Of a stretch of DNA of 64,000 bases, positions 13,701 through 28,700 are shown in pieces. Source of the stretch: Diplolepis rosae (Eukaryota; Arthropoda; Insecta; Hymenoptera; Diplolepididae); assembly GCA_030998225.1 (NCBI GenBank), contig JAPYXD010000680.1:16430001-16494000 (forward strand). The letters run 5' to 3'. A model generated the notes under the pieces. It saw only the letters and a program-made list of their open reading frames with translations. It was not told where the DNA came from and ran no database searches. Position 1 is the stretch's first letter, and each line of letters opens with the position of its first letter. Both the position numbers and the translations under genes were made by a program.

Positions 13701-16700
13701 AGGTGCCTATCAGAGATATCGTAAACTAATAAGTAACATGACCGGTCAGTGAACAGATATCTGATGTGCAGTATGCGCCACGTGGTGCTAAGAACACTAA
13801 AATCAACTAAAATGGACACTGTGGGAATGTGGTTGAAAAACAATAATTTAGAAGAGCTTATTGATAGATTTTCAAGTAAGTTTATATAAAATGTTATATA
13901 AAAATAGAGAGGAAAATAAGAAAATTTTTAAACTTGATTTTTATCCTTTTACAAAAAATATTTTTGGTAAAATATAGATAATATAATTAATGTTCAGAGA
14001 AAATGAAAATCCGGCTTATTTTTCTCTAGTTTTTAATATATTAGGTCAAAAACTAACTAGCATGTGAAGGTTTCGGGGCCTCACGGAAGACCTAATCAAA
14101 GAATTCATTTCGGAAGTTGGAATTAGAGTTGAATTGTCGGAATGCCTGCCGTTTTTGAAAGCAGTACATACTGTTATAAGTGTAACACATACTATCTTTA
14201 AAAGAGGGAAAAATACTAATAATAAGAGGATTTTCCTCTTCAAAATAGAAGATATACTAGCCGCGTATTTTAGTATAAAATATACTATATATTAGTATAA
14301 TATACTAAAAGTAAGTATGCCATTTTTTCGGTGTGGATACCAAGAACACTTCCAGTTTTTTCTAAATCTCTATACTTTTAATCTTTTAAGCCTATGCACA
14401 GAATAAATATAACATTCATTAATTGCATGAAACATCAAGCTTTTGAATAATCTATACCTTCCATTTATTCTATATGCTTGATTGATCGTGTTTTTTATTT
14501 ACATTGAAATTTGCAAAACGAAAACATTGAAGGAAAAGGACATTAATCGTGTTTGACATGAAGAAGTTCCCATTTAAATCTTCAGTATTATACGTTAATC
14601 TCCGTTCGATGTGAAAAATATGAGTCATTACTCCCTTGATTTAAATTAGTCAATATTATTTGATTCAGAGTCAAATATACTGATGAATTAGCGTAGATGC
14701 GTTCATTTTTTATTAATAAAGAGTTTTCATTATAAATTAGTTAAAATTATAATCTGCACCAGGAAAAATTTTACAATGAATAAAACTTTGTAACTTTTTT
14801 TATGATCAAATGTTCACCATTAAAACTCAGTTATGTGTGATTCCGAAATTAGGTCAAACGGCTAGAATTTACGCAATAAGTACGAAGATGTGTCAGATGG
14901 GAAAGTGATTCTCACTTTTTCAAGAACTTGCTGTGGGTTTGTATAAAACACACCAGCTGCTGTAATGCTTGTTATCATTCGTTAAATTTATTTTGAAAAG
15001 GAAGCTTTCTTAATATGCGTATGTCTTTTCAAATGCATATGTCTCGCATTTTACTACAACCAAAGTATAAGAAAAAGAAAAAAAAGAAAAAAAAAATTCG
15101 AATTTTCCGAATTTCTCTTACCATTTATAAATAGTTAATTTTCCTAGATTTATCAATAGAAATTGTCAGGACACTCCATTATTAAAAATGTAGAATAACG
15201 CCAGCGAAAGTTTCAGAAAGAAATCCAATCCGAAAATTTTTTTGAGTTTTGTTTGATGCAAATCGGTTAAAATCAATCTGGATCAATCCAAGTCATTCCA
15301 AACCAATTTTTCAAACCGTATTTATCTAAATCATTCTGTCCTGCTGGAAGTGAAAAGATATGAAAGAACAAAAATTTAAGAATAGAAAAGGATAGAGATT
15401 TCTTATACTTTATATACATACTTTGCATTCCTAAAACCCTATCTTTCTCTACCCATATGCGTATCCGGCGCTTCCACTAGAGTCTATCTTTTTCTATCCA
15501 TAGGTGTTTCCTGTGTGTCCACTTGGGTCTATTTTTACCTATCCATGATAATCCGACGTGTAAAGCATGACCTATTCTTTTATCCCTGAATCTATCTCTT
15601 CTGTCTATAACGTTTTATCTTTCTTGATCCATCACTCTATTCACCGTGTACATAACGACCTATCTGTTTCCATCCAAAGCTTCCACAGCGCCTACCTTTT
15701 TGTACCTTTTTGTATCCTCTGTATCTAACATGAAATATCACCTTTTATCCCTGAATCTATACATTTTATTTAGACAGCGCCTATCTTTTTTTATCCATCA
15801 CTCTATCCACCAAAACCAAAAAAACAAAACAAAAAATTGAACCTTAGTGATAGATTCTAAGTTACATAGAAATTAATTCAAAATATTAGAAAAAAGTTAG
15901 ATATGGTTTGAAAAGATTAGAAGGATGGATATGGATAGAAATATGGTAATAGCAAAAGATCGACGCAACATTAACTTGCCAAACAGATAAGAAAGAATTG
16001 AATTATTCAATAAAGATAGACTTGGATAGAAAAATGAAGATTAGAAAAAATAGATACTGTAGTAAGTTATAAGAGAGATAGAACTGCATTTAAAAGAGTA
16101 GAAAACACATAGACATGGATAGAAAGACAGGAATAGAAAAAGATAGGCACGAAAGTAGATTTTAAAATGGATTAAAAAGGAGTGAAAGTATTAGAATAAG
16201 GATAGACTGGGATAGAAAAAAAGAAATAGAAAAAGATAGGAATAGTGGTAGGTTGTATGGGACATAGACATGAATTAAAATGATTAGAAACAGGATCAAT
16301 TTGAATACAAAAACAGAGATTGAGCAAGATAGGAGTGGTAGTAGGTTTCAAGAGATATAGAAATGGATTGGAATTATTATAAAAAAGGATAGACTTGGAT
16401 CGAAAAACAGGAATAGAAAAAGATAGGTGTGGTGGTACATTGTTATAAATGAATAGAACAGTATTTAGGATATTAGGACAAGGGTCGACTTGGATAGAAA
16501 AAAAGAAATTGAAAAAGACAGGTCTGGTGATACGTTGCAGGAGACATAGAAATAGCATGGAACAGGATAGACTAGGATCGAAAGATAGGCGTAGAACAAG
16601 ATAGGTATAGTGGTACATTGTTAAATGGATAGAACAGGATTGAGGGTATTAGGACAAGGGTCGTTTTGGATTGAAAAATAGAGATTGTAAAAGATGGGTA

Positions 16701-19700
16701 TGGTGATAGGTTGCAGGAGAGATAGAAATGGATTGACATTATTAGAACCAGGATACATTTGAATACAAAAACTGGGATTGAGAAAGATACGAGTGGTAGT
16801 AGGTTCCAAGAGAGATAGAAATCATTTGGACTTATTATTATGGTATAGTGATGTGTTGCAGGAGAGATAGAAATGGATTGAAATTATTAGAACCAGGATA
16901 CATTTGTATACAAAAAATGGGATTAAGAAAGATACGAGTGGTAGTAGGTTCCAAGAGAGATAGAAATCATTTGGACTTATTATTGTGGTATAGTGATGTG
17001 TTGCAGGAGAGATAGAAATGGATTGAAATTATTAGAACCAGGATACATTTGGATACAAAAACTGGGATTGAGAAAGATACGAGTGGTAGTAGGTTCCAAG
17101 AGAGATAGAAATCAATTGGGCTTATTAGTATGGTATGGTGATAGGTTGCAGGAGAGATAGAAATGGATTGAAATTATTAGAACCAGGATACATTTGGATA
17201 CAAAAACTGGGATTGAGAAAGATACGAGTGGTAGTAGGTTCCAAGAGAGATAGAAATCAATTGGGCTTATTAGTATGGTATGGTGATAGGTTGCAGGAGA
17301 GATAGAAATGGATTGGAATTATTACAAAAAGGATAGACTTGGACCGAAAAAAAGGAATAGAAAAAGATAGGCGTGGCGGTACATTGCTAGATGGATAGAA
17401 CAGTATCTAACAGTATTCAGGATATTGGGACAAGGGTCGACTTGGATAGAAAAAAAGAAATTGATAAAGACAGGTCTGGTGATACGTTGCAGGAGACATA
17501 GAAATAACATGGAACAGGATAGACTAGGATCGAAAGATAGGCGTAGAAAAAGATAGGTGTAGTGGTACATTGTTAAATGGATAGAGCAGGATTGAGGGTA
17601 TTGGGACAAGGGTCGTTTTGGATAGAAAAATATGGATATGGTGATAGGTTGCAGGAGAGATAGAAATGGATTGAAATTATTAGAACCAGGATAAATTTGG
17701 ATACAAAAAATGGGATTAAGAAAGATACGAGTGGTAGTAGGTTCCAAGAGAGATAGAAATCATTTGGGCTTATTATTATGGTATGGTGATAGGTTGGAGG
17801 AGAGATAGTAATGGATTGAAATTATTAGAACCAGGATACATTTGGATGCAAAAACAGGGATTGAGAAATATACGAGTGGTAGTGAGTTACAAGAGAAATA
17901 GAAATTGATTCAGAAGATTAAAAAATGGATAGACATTAATAGAAAGATAGGAATAAAAAAAGATAGGCAAGACAGTAGATTGCAAAACAGATTAAAAAGG
18001 ATTGGAAGTCTCGGAATAAGCATAGACTGGGATAGAAAAATAGAGATTGTAAAAGATAGGAATATTGGTAGGTTGTAGGAGACATAGACCTTGATTAAAA
18101 TGATTAGAAACAGGATGAATTTGGATACAAACACGGGGACTGAAAAAGATAAGAGTGGTAGTAGGTTGCAAGAGATATAGAAATAGATTGGAATTATTAC
18201 AAAAAAGGATAGACTTGGATCGAAAACCAGCAACAAAAAAAATAGGTGTGGTGGTACATTGAAAATTGGATAGAACAGGATTGAGGGCATTAGGGCAAGG
18301 ATCGACTTAGATAGAAAGATAGAGATTGAAAAAGACAGGTCTGGTGATGTGTTGCAGGAGAGATAGAAATGGATTGAAATTATTAGAACCAGGATACATT
18401 TGTATACAAAAAATGGGATTAAGAAAGATACGAGTGGTAGTAGGTTCCAAGAGAGATAGAAATCATTTGGACTTATTATTATGGTATAGTGATGTGTTGC
18501 AGGAGAGATAGAAATGGATTGAAATTATTAGAACCAGGATACATTTGGATACAAAAACTGGGATTGAGAAAGATACGAGTGGTAGTAGGTTCCAAGAGAG
18601 ATAGAAATCAATTGGGCTTATTAGTATGGTATGGTGATAGGTTGCAGGAGAGATAGAAATGGATTGGAATTATTACAAAAAAGGATAGACTTGGACCGAA
18701 AAACAGGAATAGAAAAAGATAGGCGTGGCGGTACATTGCTAGATGGATAGAACAGTATCTAACAGTATTTAGGATATTGTGACAAGGGTGGACTTGGATA
18801 GAAAAAAATAAATCGATAAAGACAGGTCTGGTGATACGTTGCAGGCGACACAGAAATAACATGGAACAGGAAAGACTAGGATCGAAAGATAGGCGTATAA
18901 AAAGATAGGTGTAGTGGTACATTGTTAAATGGATAGAACAGGATTGAGGGTATTGGGAAAAGGGTCGTTTTGGATAGAAAAATAGAGATTGAAAAAGATG
19001 GGTATAGTGATGTGTTGCAGGAGAGATAGAAATGGATTGAAATTATTAGAACCAGGATACATTTGGATACAAAAACAAGGATTGAGAACCATACGAGTGG
19101 TAGTAGGTTCAAAGAGAGATACAAATCGATTGGGCTTATTAGAAGAACAATATTCTAGAATCGAAAGATAGGAATAGAAAAAGGATTGGCGCTTTGGTAC
19201 ATTACTACATGGATAGAAAATAATTGAAGGTATTAGGACAAGGATTGCCTTGGATAGAGGATTCGAGATTGAAAAAGATAGGCACCTCAGTAAATTACAA
19301 AAAAGATAGAAAAAGATTGCCATGGATAGATACAGGATAGGAAATGATTGACGGGTATAGATAAAGAATACAAAATGATAGACATGTATAATTTGAAGAC
19401 ATGGAAGGACAGAAATAATGAAATTTGAAGTGATACAAATCTGTTATGGACTAAAAATGGGATAGAAATAGATAGCAAAGTATTCATTTGTTCATTTTTC
19501 CTTTCCATTTGCATCTTAAAGATCGAATTTGATTGCAATTTTCTGAACCAACTTGCAATCTGAACAAATCGGGATGAATCCAGCATACCACCATATTTAA
19601 TCTAATCTTTCAATTCAAGAAAACAAAAATGTTCATAAGACTAGGATTTAGTTTTTGATTTTTCAGTTTGATGAATTCGAGCCCAACTGTCTTAGAAATA

Positions 19701-22700
19701 AAATAAAAATGTCGTTGCTCTGCATGTTATCTCATAAAATAAATATTTTTCAGAGTAGGAACAGAATCTGATATTTTTATTGTGATAAACTTTGTTGAAC
19801 CCTTTGCCCAAATTTTTCCTTGGACAGACCAGGTTCTGGCCTGGCGAGCCCTGTCTTGGCAAATAACGCCGAGTCGGGTCTGAGCCCGGTCTAGAAAACG
19901 GTTCATTGCGGCACAATTTTTATTTTATATTTATTTTTAGTTGATTAGTTCGTTTTGTAAAGTTTATTCATATTTGAAAGGTAATAAATTCCTATTATAA
20001 GATAGAAGCGTGCGTTTATTCTTGTTCGGATACCTAATTAAGTAATTTAGTATCCCTCAGAACGTTAATCGCACTACAAATCATGCTTCACTACTGATGA
20101 TCGAGCTATTATAATTTATAATTAATAGTAGATGCAAATCGTAACTGATCATGCAATAAACAAAGCATTCTCATATAGAAATTAAATGTTCATACTATTT
20201 ATGTAATAAGAAAGGATGCGAGAAAAAGCAGTGACATAATAATTTAGATAATTATACGTGTGTAGACTGGAAGCTTTCCTTTTTTTGTCTAATATCGACC
20301 TGAAATATATACAAATTTAACGTTACAGAAAAATATGTTCAATATATATTAAGAAAAGTTTTTAAAATTGTACATTGATAGGTTAATTGAATTTAAATCT
20401 AAGGAAAATTCCCAAGCAGAAATCTCTTGATCTGGTCCTAGTTTAAAATGAAACGCCACGCCTGATCTACGCTTGGTTTGGGATTTTAAAAATCTACCAG
20501 AGGTAGTTATATTTATCTCTCCGCCAAAACTGGCCCATATCAGGCGCAGCGTTCCATTTCTATCCATGGTTTATAATGCCTGGGCCTAGCCTGGGCCACG
20601 ACATAATTTCTGCACAGGTTGTAGGGTAGTATGACAAAGAAAGTTAGGGGACATGTATTTGAAAATAGTTTGATTTGATAAAGTTTTTCTTGAATCAATT
20701 GCAAATTTGTTAGATAACGTTTCTTGTTCTGTAACTGTGATAGTACAGAATTACATTTTTACAAAACTGTTATGCATATAAACTTGTATAATACTTCACT
20801 TTTAGATATCTCTATATCAAAATTTTAGCAAATATAATTATCTAATTTTAAATATTTTAATGTAATACATGTTTGAAAATATAAACATTTTATCCGAAGT
20901 TTGATAAAATATGTGTTATTATTTATATAGTGTTTATTACTGAATATCAATATATTTATTATCACAGGAGAATTAAATTTAAGGTGAATGTCTGATAATA
21001 TTTAGTCATTTACAAAAGTATTAATTTTTATTTATTTTTGTGTATTGATTTCTTTTTGAATAAATAATATTTTAATTGCATTATAGCAGACTTTTTATGC
21101 GATATATTTTGCAGATGGCATGTGATGAGTTAATTACCCTAATTGACTGTAATGCCCGCATTGTTCCTACAAGTGTGGTATTGATTTCGTAACCTAAAGC
21201 CCTTCTGCAGGACATTCTTAACATATATATATATATATATTATGTGGCACAAAGAAAACGTTTGCTATGCAACTAAAATAATCAGGTCGTTGAATAATAA
21301 TTTTTAAATTAATAAAGGTTATGCTTCATTTCATTTTATTCTCTGATGGATATGTATCTATTCAAAATAAAATACAATCAATTACATTAACTCTTTTTAC
21401 TAATTTTCTATAAGATTCAATCAATCAATTATTATTATTTTTATTGTTATTTATAATTTCTTGGTGATCCAATTTTGGTAAACTTGAAGAAATATATTTC
21501 TATTTATTAAAGTAATCTACCGAAATCAGTTTTATTACTGTCTTCATGTCGTTCTCAATCAAAAAGCTTCCTGATCTTTTTTCTCGTTGCAAACTAAACA
21601 CTTTGTCTCATTTAAATTCCAATTCGAACGCCTACTCGCCCTACTTTAAAGATCTACATTGCTATTTGAAAAGACTTAAATCAAAATTGCTTCTGTCAGA
21701 GACAAAGCGTAAATTACACCCAGAAAAAAGTTTTTTTTGTTTCAAACAAAATTTCTTTGAATCAAACAAATTTGTGCGTTGTTATACGGTCAAAGAAAAG
21801 TTTCTTTGATTTATAAAAATTTCTTGGTTGTTTTTTTTTCTTTGCATTAAAAAAATAAATGTCTGCATAAATAATGTTAAAAAAATAATTTCTTTCATTT
21901 AAAAAGGCTAAAACCGTGAAATCTTAAAATAAAATAAATTTATATTTCTTCGAAAGGTGTTTTTACTTTGAATTAAAGAAATAAAGTAAAAATAATGATT
22001 TTTCAAATTTAAATAATTTCTAGGTGTAATATAAAACGCAAGATAAATTTAAAGCAGCATTCAAATTATAATTTCTTTAACTTAATTACATTTGAACATA
22101 TAAGATAATTAATCCTTTGAAATTAATTGGAAATTTCAGTTAAGAATTCTCAATTTCGACAGAAAATAAGAAAAATTCGTTTTCTCTGCGGCTCATGAAC
22201 AAACAAAATTTTTTTAATATTTGAGGAGAACGCCGTGAACATATTGTAAAATTGATTAATGAAACAAAATAAAGAATGCGCTATGTTCAGGTTATACCAA
22301 GTTTTAATTTTTATAGGCATTCCAAGCACCAAGAATCTCACAAACTACCCGCAGATGTAAAAAGTAACCCTCCTTTCTCATAAAGACAATGAAAAAATGT
22401 TTTATCGCTCTTTTACACATTCATATTCCACTCTTTGAAAAAAATATTCTCTAAGACATAATAATGCACCATGAAAATTTTCAATGCGTTCCAACTCTTG
22501 TAATCTAGCCTTACGTGTGAAAACCACCCCTTAAGGGGATCCGCCACCTTTAATATTTTTATTTTTGGAGTTTAGACCTTCAATATAATTTTTCTAATTT
22601 CTATATTTAACCAATTGTTATGATTCTTTTTTTATTTTGTTCCTTGCAATGTGTAGCAACTTTTAGAGTATGTAAAATACGGTAAAATGACTGAAAAAAA

Positions 22701-25700
22701 ATTACAAATTAAATTAAATCAAAAAAATAAGTAAAAATATGGAAAAAAATTTGTTGCAGTTATTTTTTTAACTAGAGTGGTTTCTATGCCCAAAAAGTTG
22801 CTACACATTGTAAGAAACAAAATAAGAAAAGAATCATAACAATTGGTTAAAAAACAAAAAAGTAATCCAAAGTCAAAAATGTCAAAAAAATGCCCAAAAA
22901 GCTCAACATTTTTAGTTTAAAAATACATAAAGGTGCTGGTATTTTTAAGAAATGTTTGAAACTTTTCTAAACAAAGATACTAAACATAAAAAAATTATAT
23001 GAAAGGTCTAAACTCAAAAACTAAAAATATTAAAAGTGGCGGATCCCCTTAACTCATCGGATAAATTTTTTGCATGTTTATGTGACGTTTCGCTTTGTAT
23101 AATGAAAAAAAGAGAGACTTTGAAATAATAAACAAAAAATTTTTAGTCCTTCCTATCCACTTGAACAAGCCTTGAATATTTATCAAGACATAAAAATTCA
23201 TCGACTAAATTTTTGCCTCTAAGGGTAGGTTATTTGAATTTACGAGGTAAGTGTTAGAATAGTTTACCATTTTTTTTAGATTATCTTTAAGTTTATGTGA
23301 ATTTTTTCCGTTTATTAAATTAAGGCCATGGACCAACCGGATCACGGGACTATATTCCTACCTTACCAGCATTTTCAATTTGTTTAACCCCATTTCTATA
23401 AAAAATGAGATAACAAGTTGAACATTTTTCTGTCCATAATTGATTATAATTATGAAAAAAAAATTTGTTGAAAAAAACTAATTTTTTAATTATAAAAATT
23501 TATGACCAGAGAGACCTATATTAGTGTATTTTATTCAATTCTAAAAATTTTCAGTTACCTATTTCATTTTTTATTGAAATGGGGTTACATAATCTGAAAT
23601 ACCGGTAATGTATGAATCTAGTCACGTGACCAGGTTGGTCCATGGCCTTAATTATAACTTATTGGAAGATTACAAAAAATGTCTTTTAAAGGAGAATTGG
23701 ACAGACAGTCGGAAAAAAGTTAGTTAAACCAATTACTTCCTTGGTTTCATTCATTTATAATTTTCTCCTATCAAGTTTTTTAGTAAAAGTGTAGAAAATT
23801 ATATTTTTAATGAAATAATTCATCAAAAGTTTGAATCAGATAAAAATTAGAGATTTTTTATTGCTGGAATTATAGCATCGAAAAACAGCAAAAAAACAAC
23901 TCAAATTTGTCTATTGATTCCGACTATAAAATTTTCTGAACTTTTAATAAAAAATTTGAAGAAAAAATATTTTAAATTAAAAAAACTGAAGAAATAGTCA
24001 CTCAGATTAATTTTTGTCAGATTATTTCTCCAATTATTTTTTGAGGTGGCCAGTGGCTGGATAAAATAGTGGAAATTTTGTAAAGTCATCGGCTAAAAGT
24101 CAAATCAGAAGCCAGCCAGTCGCTGGTTAGACACGTTTGTCGCTAGTTAGCGGCTAATTATCCAAACTAAATTAATGTTTTAATAATGAAAATGAAGGCT
24201 GATTGAAATTTAAAATTTTTTATGTCATTTAAAGCTATTAGAATCTCGGCAAGATTAGACTTTATAAACTGTGAGAAAGAAAAATTTAATTTGGTAATGT
24301 TAATTTATTATTTTCAATAATTTCACACATCCTATCAATTTTTTGAAAAGAATAGAAAAAGTCTGTCTGATTGAGAGGAATTGCCCTGTCATACAGGGAT
24401 AACCAGCACCAGATCTGGGCCAGATTAAACTGTCAAGATAATATGAAAAAAAAGTTATTCCAATAGTGTTAATTGTTGATTTTGGATCACTTTAGACATT
24501 ACGTTAACTTTTTTGAAATGCTGAAAAAATTTGGATGGTGAATTTTGTATCTTATAGAAAGAAAACGAGCACTAGATCTGGCCCATGCTAGACCTTCCAG
24601 ACTAGCCGGTCTATACAGCGCCAGATCTCGGTAAAATCTAATATTATATACTGCCATACAATTTTTTCCACATGAGAGGAAAGCTGGTTGTTACGTAAAT
24701 GTAAATCACAAAAGTTGTAATAATTCTTAAATTATTAGCTGTAAACATATCTTTTTTGTCTGCCGTATACAGGAAGTTGGCCTTGTCAGTGTTGTTTTAC
24801 GTGCGGAAAGTTGATTTGCCCGCACTAGTGCGGTAAAATTTTAAGTTTGTTTTAATTTGACGTAAACTTAACGTTTTACCGCACTAGTGCGGGAAAATTA
24901 ACTTTCCGCACTCAAAACGACACCGACTTGGCTAACTTTCGGTATAAAGCAAAAAAAAAATATCGTTCGTAAAATACGTCTTTCCGCACTTGATAGGAAA
25001 TATACTATTTTACGTGTACACTCAACTTCCACTTATTTTGCGCCCTCTGAAACGAAAACAACTTACTTATTTTGCATTTCCCCTTACTCCCACTACTTCT
25101 CACGCGATCGTATTTTTTTCGCGATTCGTGTTTTTTTATTGATTATTTGCAAAGAGTTGGAAAATCGTCTGCATTTCGATGGTTCATGGAGGGGATATCC
25201 GACCCTCCGTAAACGCAAAATAAGTAAGCGATGCGGCGCAAAATAACCAAGCGGCAAAATAAAAGTGGAAGTTGAGTGTAATACAATAGAAAACAGATAA
25301 AACATTAAGTAAGTGTTTTTTTATTTTTAAATTTACATGTATTTTCTCATCCATTAAATGGAAACTAGAAATATAAGCTAGAATATATAAAAATAATTCT
25401 CAGATTGATAAAGGAAGTTATTGCCTTTGAGACTATTTTCACGTGAATATGAAATTATTATAATTATTATTAATAATAATCCGGAGCTTGACTGAGTCTA
25501 AATCGAGAATTCTAAATTAAGGATAAAACAGACGGTATTGGTGTTTTTTTAGTAAATAATCAAGCAAGAAAATTGCAAATTATTTATTCAGGTATAACGA
25601 ATAATTATTAAAATTAATTGGATTATGTAAAGCATATGCATCGAGATATAATTTGTCTGGAATAACTTTTTTGTTACTGTGCAGAAAAAACCCAAATTTA

Positions 25701-28700
25701 GAAAGAATTCCATGTTATACATTCAGTGTCATTTGAGCTGATGAATTATTCTCAAGTTTTTATAGTTTAATTAAATTTTAACGACGCGGAAGTGGAAACG
25801 AGAAGCCACTAGCTGTGAATAGATGAAAATTGACCTTCCGAGACTCTTCAGTATATATTCTCAGTCACGTATTGAATATTAATTCCAAGATCTAACTAAT
25901 GTCACCAATATTTAAATAGTGTTAATAATAGAATAAATATTTCTGGAGTAATGTTCAGATTAGAATTTAAGCACGTATTTAAAATTTGATTATCCATAAA
26001 ATCATAGAACGTTTCAAAAGATTTGTGCTATAAATGCTTTTATATTTAAAAATATTTTTATTCAACTTATCTTTTATAATTTTATATTTGTTATCCTCTT
26101 GGATTAAAAATACACGAGATTTATGAAATAACCTGAAATTAGAAATTCAATTAGACGTTAAAAATTTCCCGCAAGGATTTTTAAAATGCCTTATTCTTTA
26201 TCGTCGCACGCGATATGCAGATTTGCTTTAAGTGTATCCTAAACTTTTAAAATACGTCTATGAAAAATCAATATTGCATGTGCACTTACCCAAAAGTCCA
26301 CCAAATGTCAAAGCACATAACATTCAGCCAGAAGAAACTAGCCAGAAACGAAAAGTATATGGTGAAAGCTGAAACAAAATAAAAGGGTTGCATTGAAAAT
26401 ATTATGAGTGAAAAACTAAAGAGTGTGCTATTATAAAAATGGAAGATTTTTGACATTCAACTATGGCAATTTGAATAGAAATTTTAATCTAAGATTATCA
26501 GGCTTCAATAATTATATACTTATATTATATTTATATTAATTTGTAGATATGGTGATTTATATTCGAAAAGAAAATTTCTCAGTTAATTATAAAACAGACA
26601 TTGAAAATCTCAGTGCCATTTATAATAACATAATAAAATCCATAAAATAACTTCTCTACTTTCTGTTTCTTTTTAATTTTTCTTTTTAATTTCATATTTG
26701 CATAAGTTTCATAAAATACCTCTAAATTTTACCACTATTTGACACTTTATATATCAATAGTGCTATGAACGCACCTTTACATTAACAACGCTACCATCGC
26801 CAAAAAACAGAAATGGAATAAATTTACTTCCAAAATTTTTAAAAAATAAATTTCCAAGGAAAATCTAAACAATAACTTAAAAAAGAATGGAACTGTTTGT
26901 AAGTAATCGAAGCTTTAAATATTTCTTTATCAATTTTGTTACAAATTTCGTTTTATGTGCATTTACATTATAGGTGTCTTGCGGCATCATTTTAACCTAA
27001 AAATGGAGACACCAGTTATCCAAAATTTGAAATTTGTAACGAACTCTCACAATAACTAACTCTATTTTGTGAAGATTCTGTTTATTTTTTACAAGATAAC
27101 TTTACATTTTAAGATGGAAATTTAAAATATATCTTCAACATAACACAATTAAGTTTCATTCATTTATCACACTATTTTGATGCTAGGAAGTAAATTTTAA
27201 AAAATGTATCCACGGTACGTTTTTCCCTCTTTTCTTATTATTTTCTTATATTTATCATAAAAATAAAATATTTTTACTGTATAAATATTTTATTTTTAAC
27301 TAAAATCTGTATTTTCTTCTTCTTGATATTGTAAAAACTCATTTTGTATTTTCCTTTTATAGTCTTGATAAGGACCAAAACATTGGTCGAAAAGTTGACG
27401 TTTTTATAGAAATAAACAACTGTACAAAACCGGAAAGGCCATCAATTTTTCTCTCAAATTTATATTTATATTATACTTATATTGCTTCAAAATATTTGAA
27501 TTCTCTTCAACTTACCTTAAATGACCTTTGAGTTTATCGGAATTTATTTGAATGAATTAAATTAAGGTAATTCATCCACGAAAATTAGACCTTGGGTAAA
27601 AATAAATAATTTTGGTACCAAGAAGAGCAATATTATTATTTTAGGAATCATTTGAAAGAAAAGAGATTAATTTGCAAGAAAAAATTTTAAACATAAAAAA
27701 ATAATGCATTCAACAAATTTTATTTTTACCCGAACTCTTTTTCTTATTGCTTCATGCCAAATTTTAGAAAATGATGCGATTCTAATAAATCACGAATTAT
27801 TTTTTCATGAAAAAAGATTTTCTCAACTTTACCATTCCCAATTCTTGGAAATAAATTTTTTAATCTCTGAAATCATTTTAAATCAATTTTCCAAATTAAA
27901 ATTCTTATAAAAAAATTGCTAAATTTGGTAATAATTTATTCATTTTAGAAAATTGACAACGGTTAATTTGTAGAGAATCTTTTTCCTGAAAAAATAATCC
28001 GTAATTTATTAGAATCACATCATTTTCTAAAATTTGGTATGAAGCGATAAGCAAAAAAGTTTGGGTAAAAATAAAAATGGTTGAATGAATTATTTTTTTA
28101 TGTTTCAAATTTTTTTCTTTGGAATTAATAAGTACCTTTTTATTCAAAAGATCCCTTCAATAATAATATTGTTATTCTTGGTAGCAAAATTATCTATTTT
28201 TGCCTGAGGTCTAATTTTCGTGATGAACTACCTTAAGTGAAAAGTAGGGAAATTATTGCAATAAACTTCAATTAAAATCCACTAAAATCCCCAGAATTTA
28301 TTTTAATGTAGTTTAATGATCGCTAACTTTATAGAATTGGCTAATAACAATTATGTAACACGTGTAAGCTTAGTTTGGAAGTTCTAGACGAGGCCTCTAT
28401 AAAGCCTATAGATAGAATCTTGTTCTTGACAATTTATTGTGGTCAATGTGTTACCAGGCCAGATGATGACCTCCTTCCCCCAGGTTTAGTTATCCATATA
28501 TGTAGAGGTTGATGACCTCCCCCTCCTAGGTTTAGCTGTCTATATATGTAGAGGTTCAGGCAGGCCTCGTCAGTTCTTCTCTAACATGCCTCAAGAATAA
28601 AGACATACAAAGTGATATCAGTTTGATGTCACTACCTTTAAAAATTAGAAAGTTTAGTTTTCACTATAACATTTTGGCGATCCTGCCACGATCCGCTTAA

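Larger units (their letters stand above)
11085..19545. mobile_element. 8.5 kb foldback-type element with satellite-like arms
   Basis: The left arm (11085-13545) and right arm (about 15400-19545) are inverted copies. Both outer ends carry 'gatctttaagatg-aaatggaaagg' (plus at about 11105, minus at about 19510). The arms are tandem arrays: a basic unit near 93 bp (CTATCTTTTTCTATTCC on plus in the left arm) and a ~146-bp higher-order unit in the right arm ('gaaccaggatacatttg' at about 16744, 16890, 17035, 17182). The right arm is longer, presumably by unequal expansion. This architecture matches Drosophila FB/foldback elements. No transposase is seen. Arm ORFs are readings of the repeat. Confidence 0.8.

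Noticed and set aside
14046..14243. 65-codon minus-strand frame
   Set aside because: Antisense shadow of the captured SAM-like exon.
11682..19323. Many 60-150-codon frames in the foldback arms (LSFDPSLSC- or GLVMCCRRDRN-type readings)
   Set aside because: They are translations of the tandem repeat and recur with each unit on both strands.
11085..19545. Possible CRISPR-like array
   Set aside because: Units are tandem, diverged and without constant spacers; eukaryotic context and inverted arms show a foldback element.
21546..21809. 87-codon plus-strand frame
   Set aside because: Its last third runs into the 21717-22026 element; the first part is not recognised and has no supporting context.
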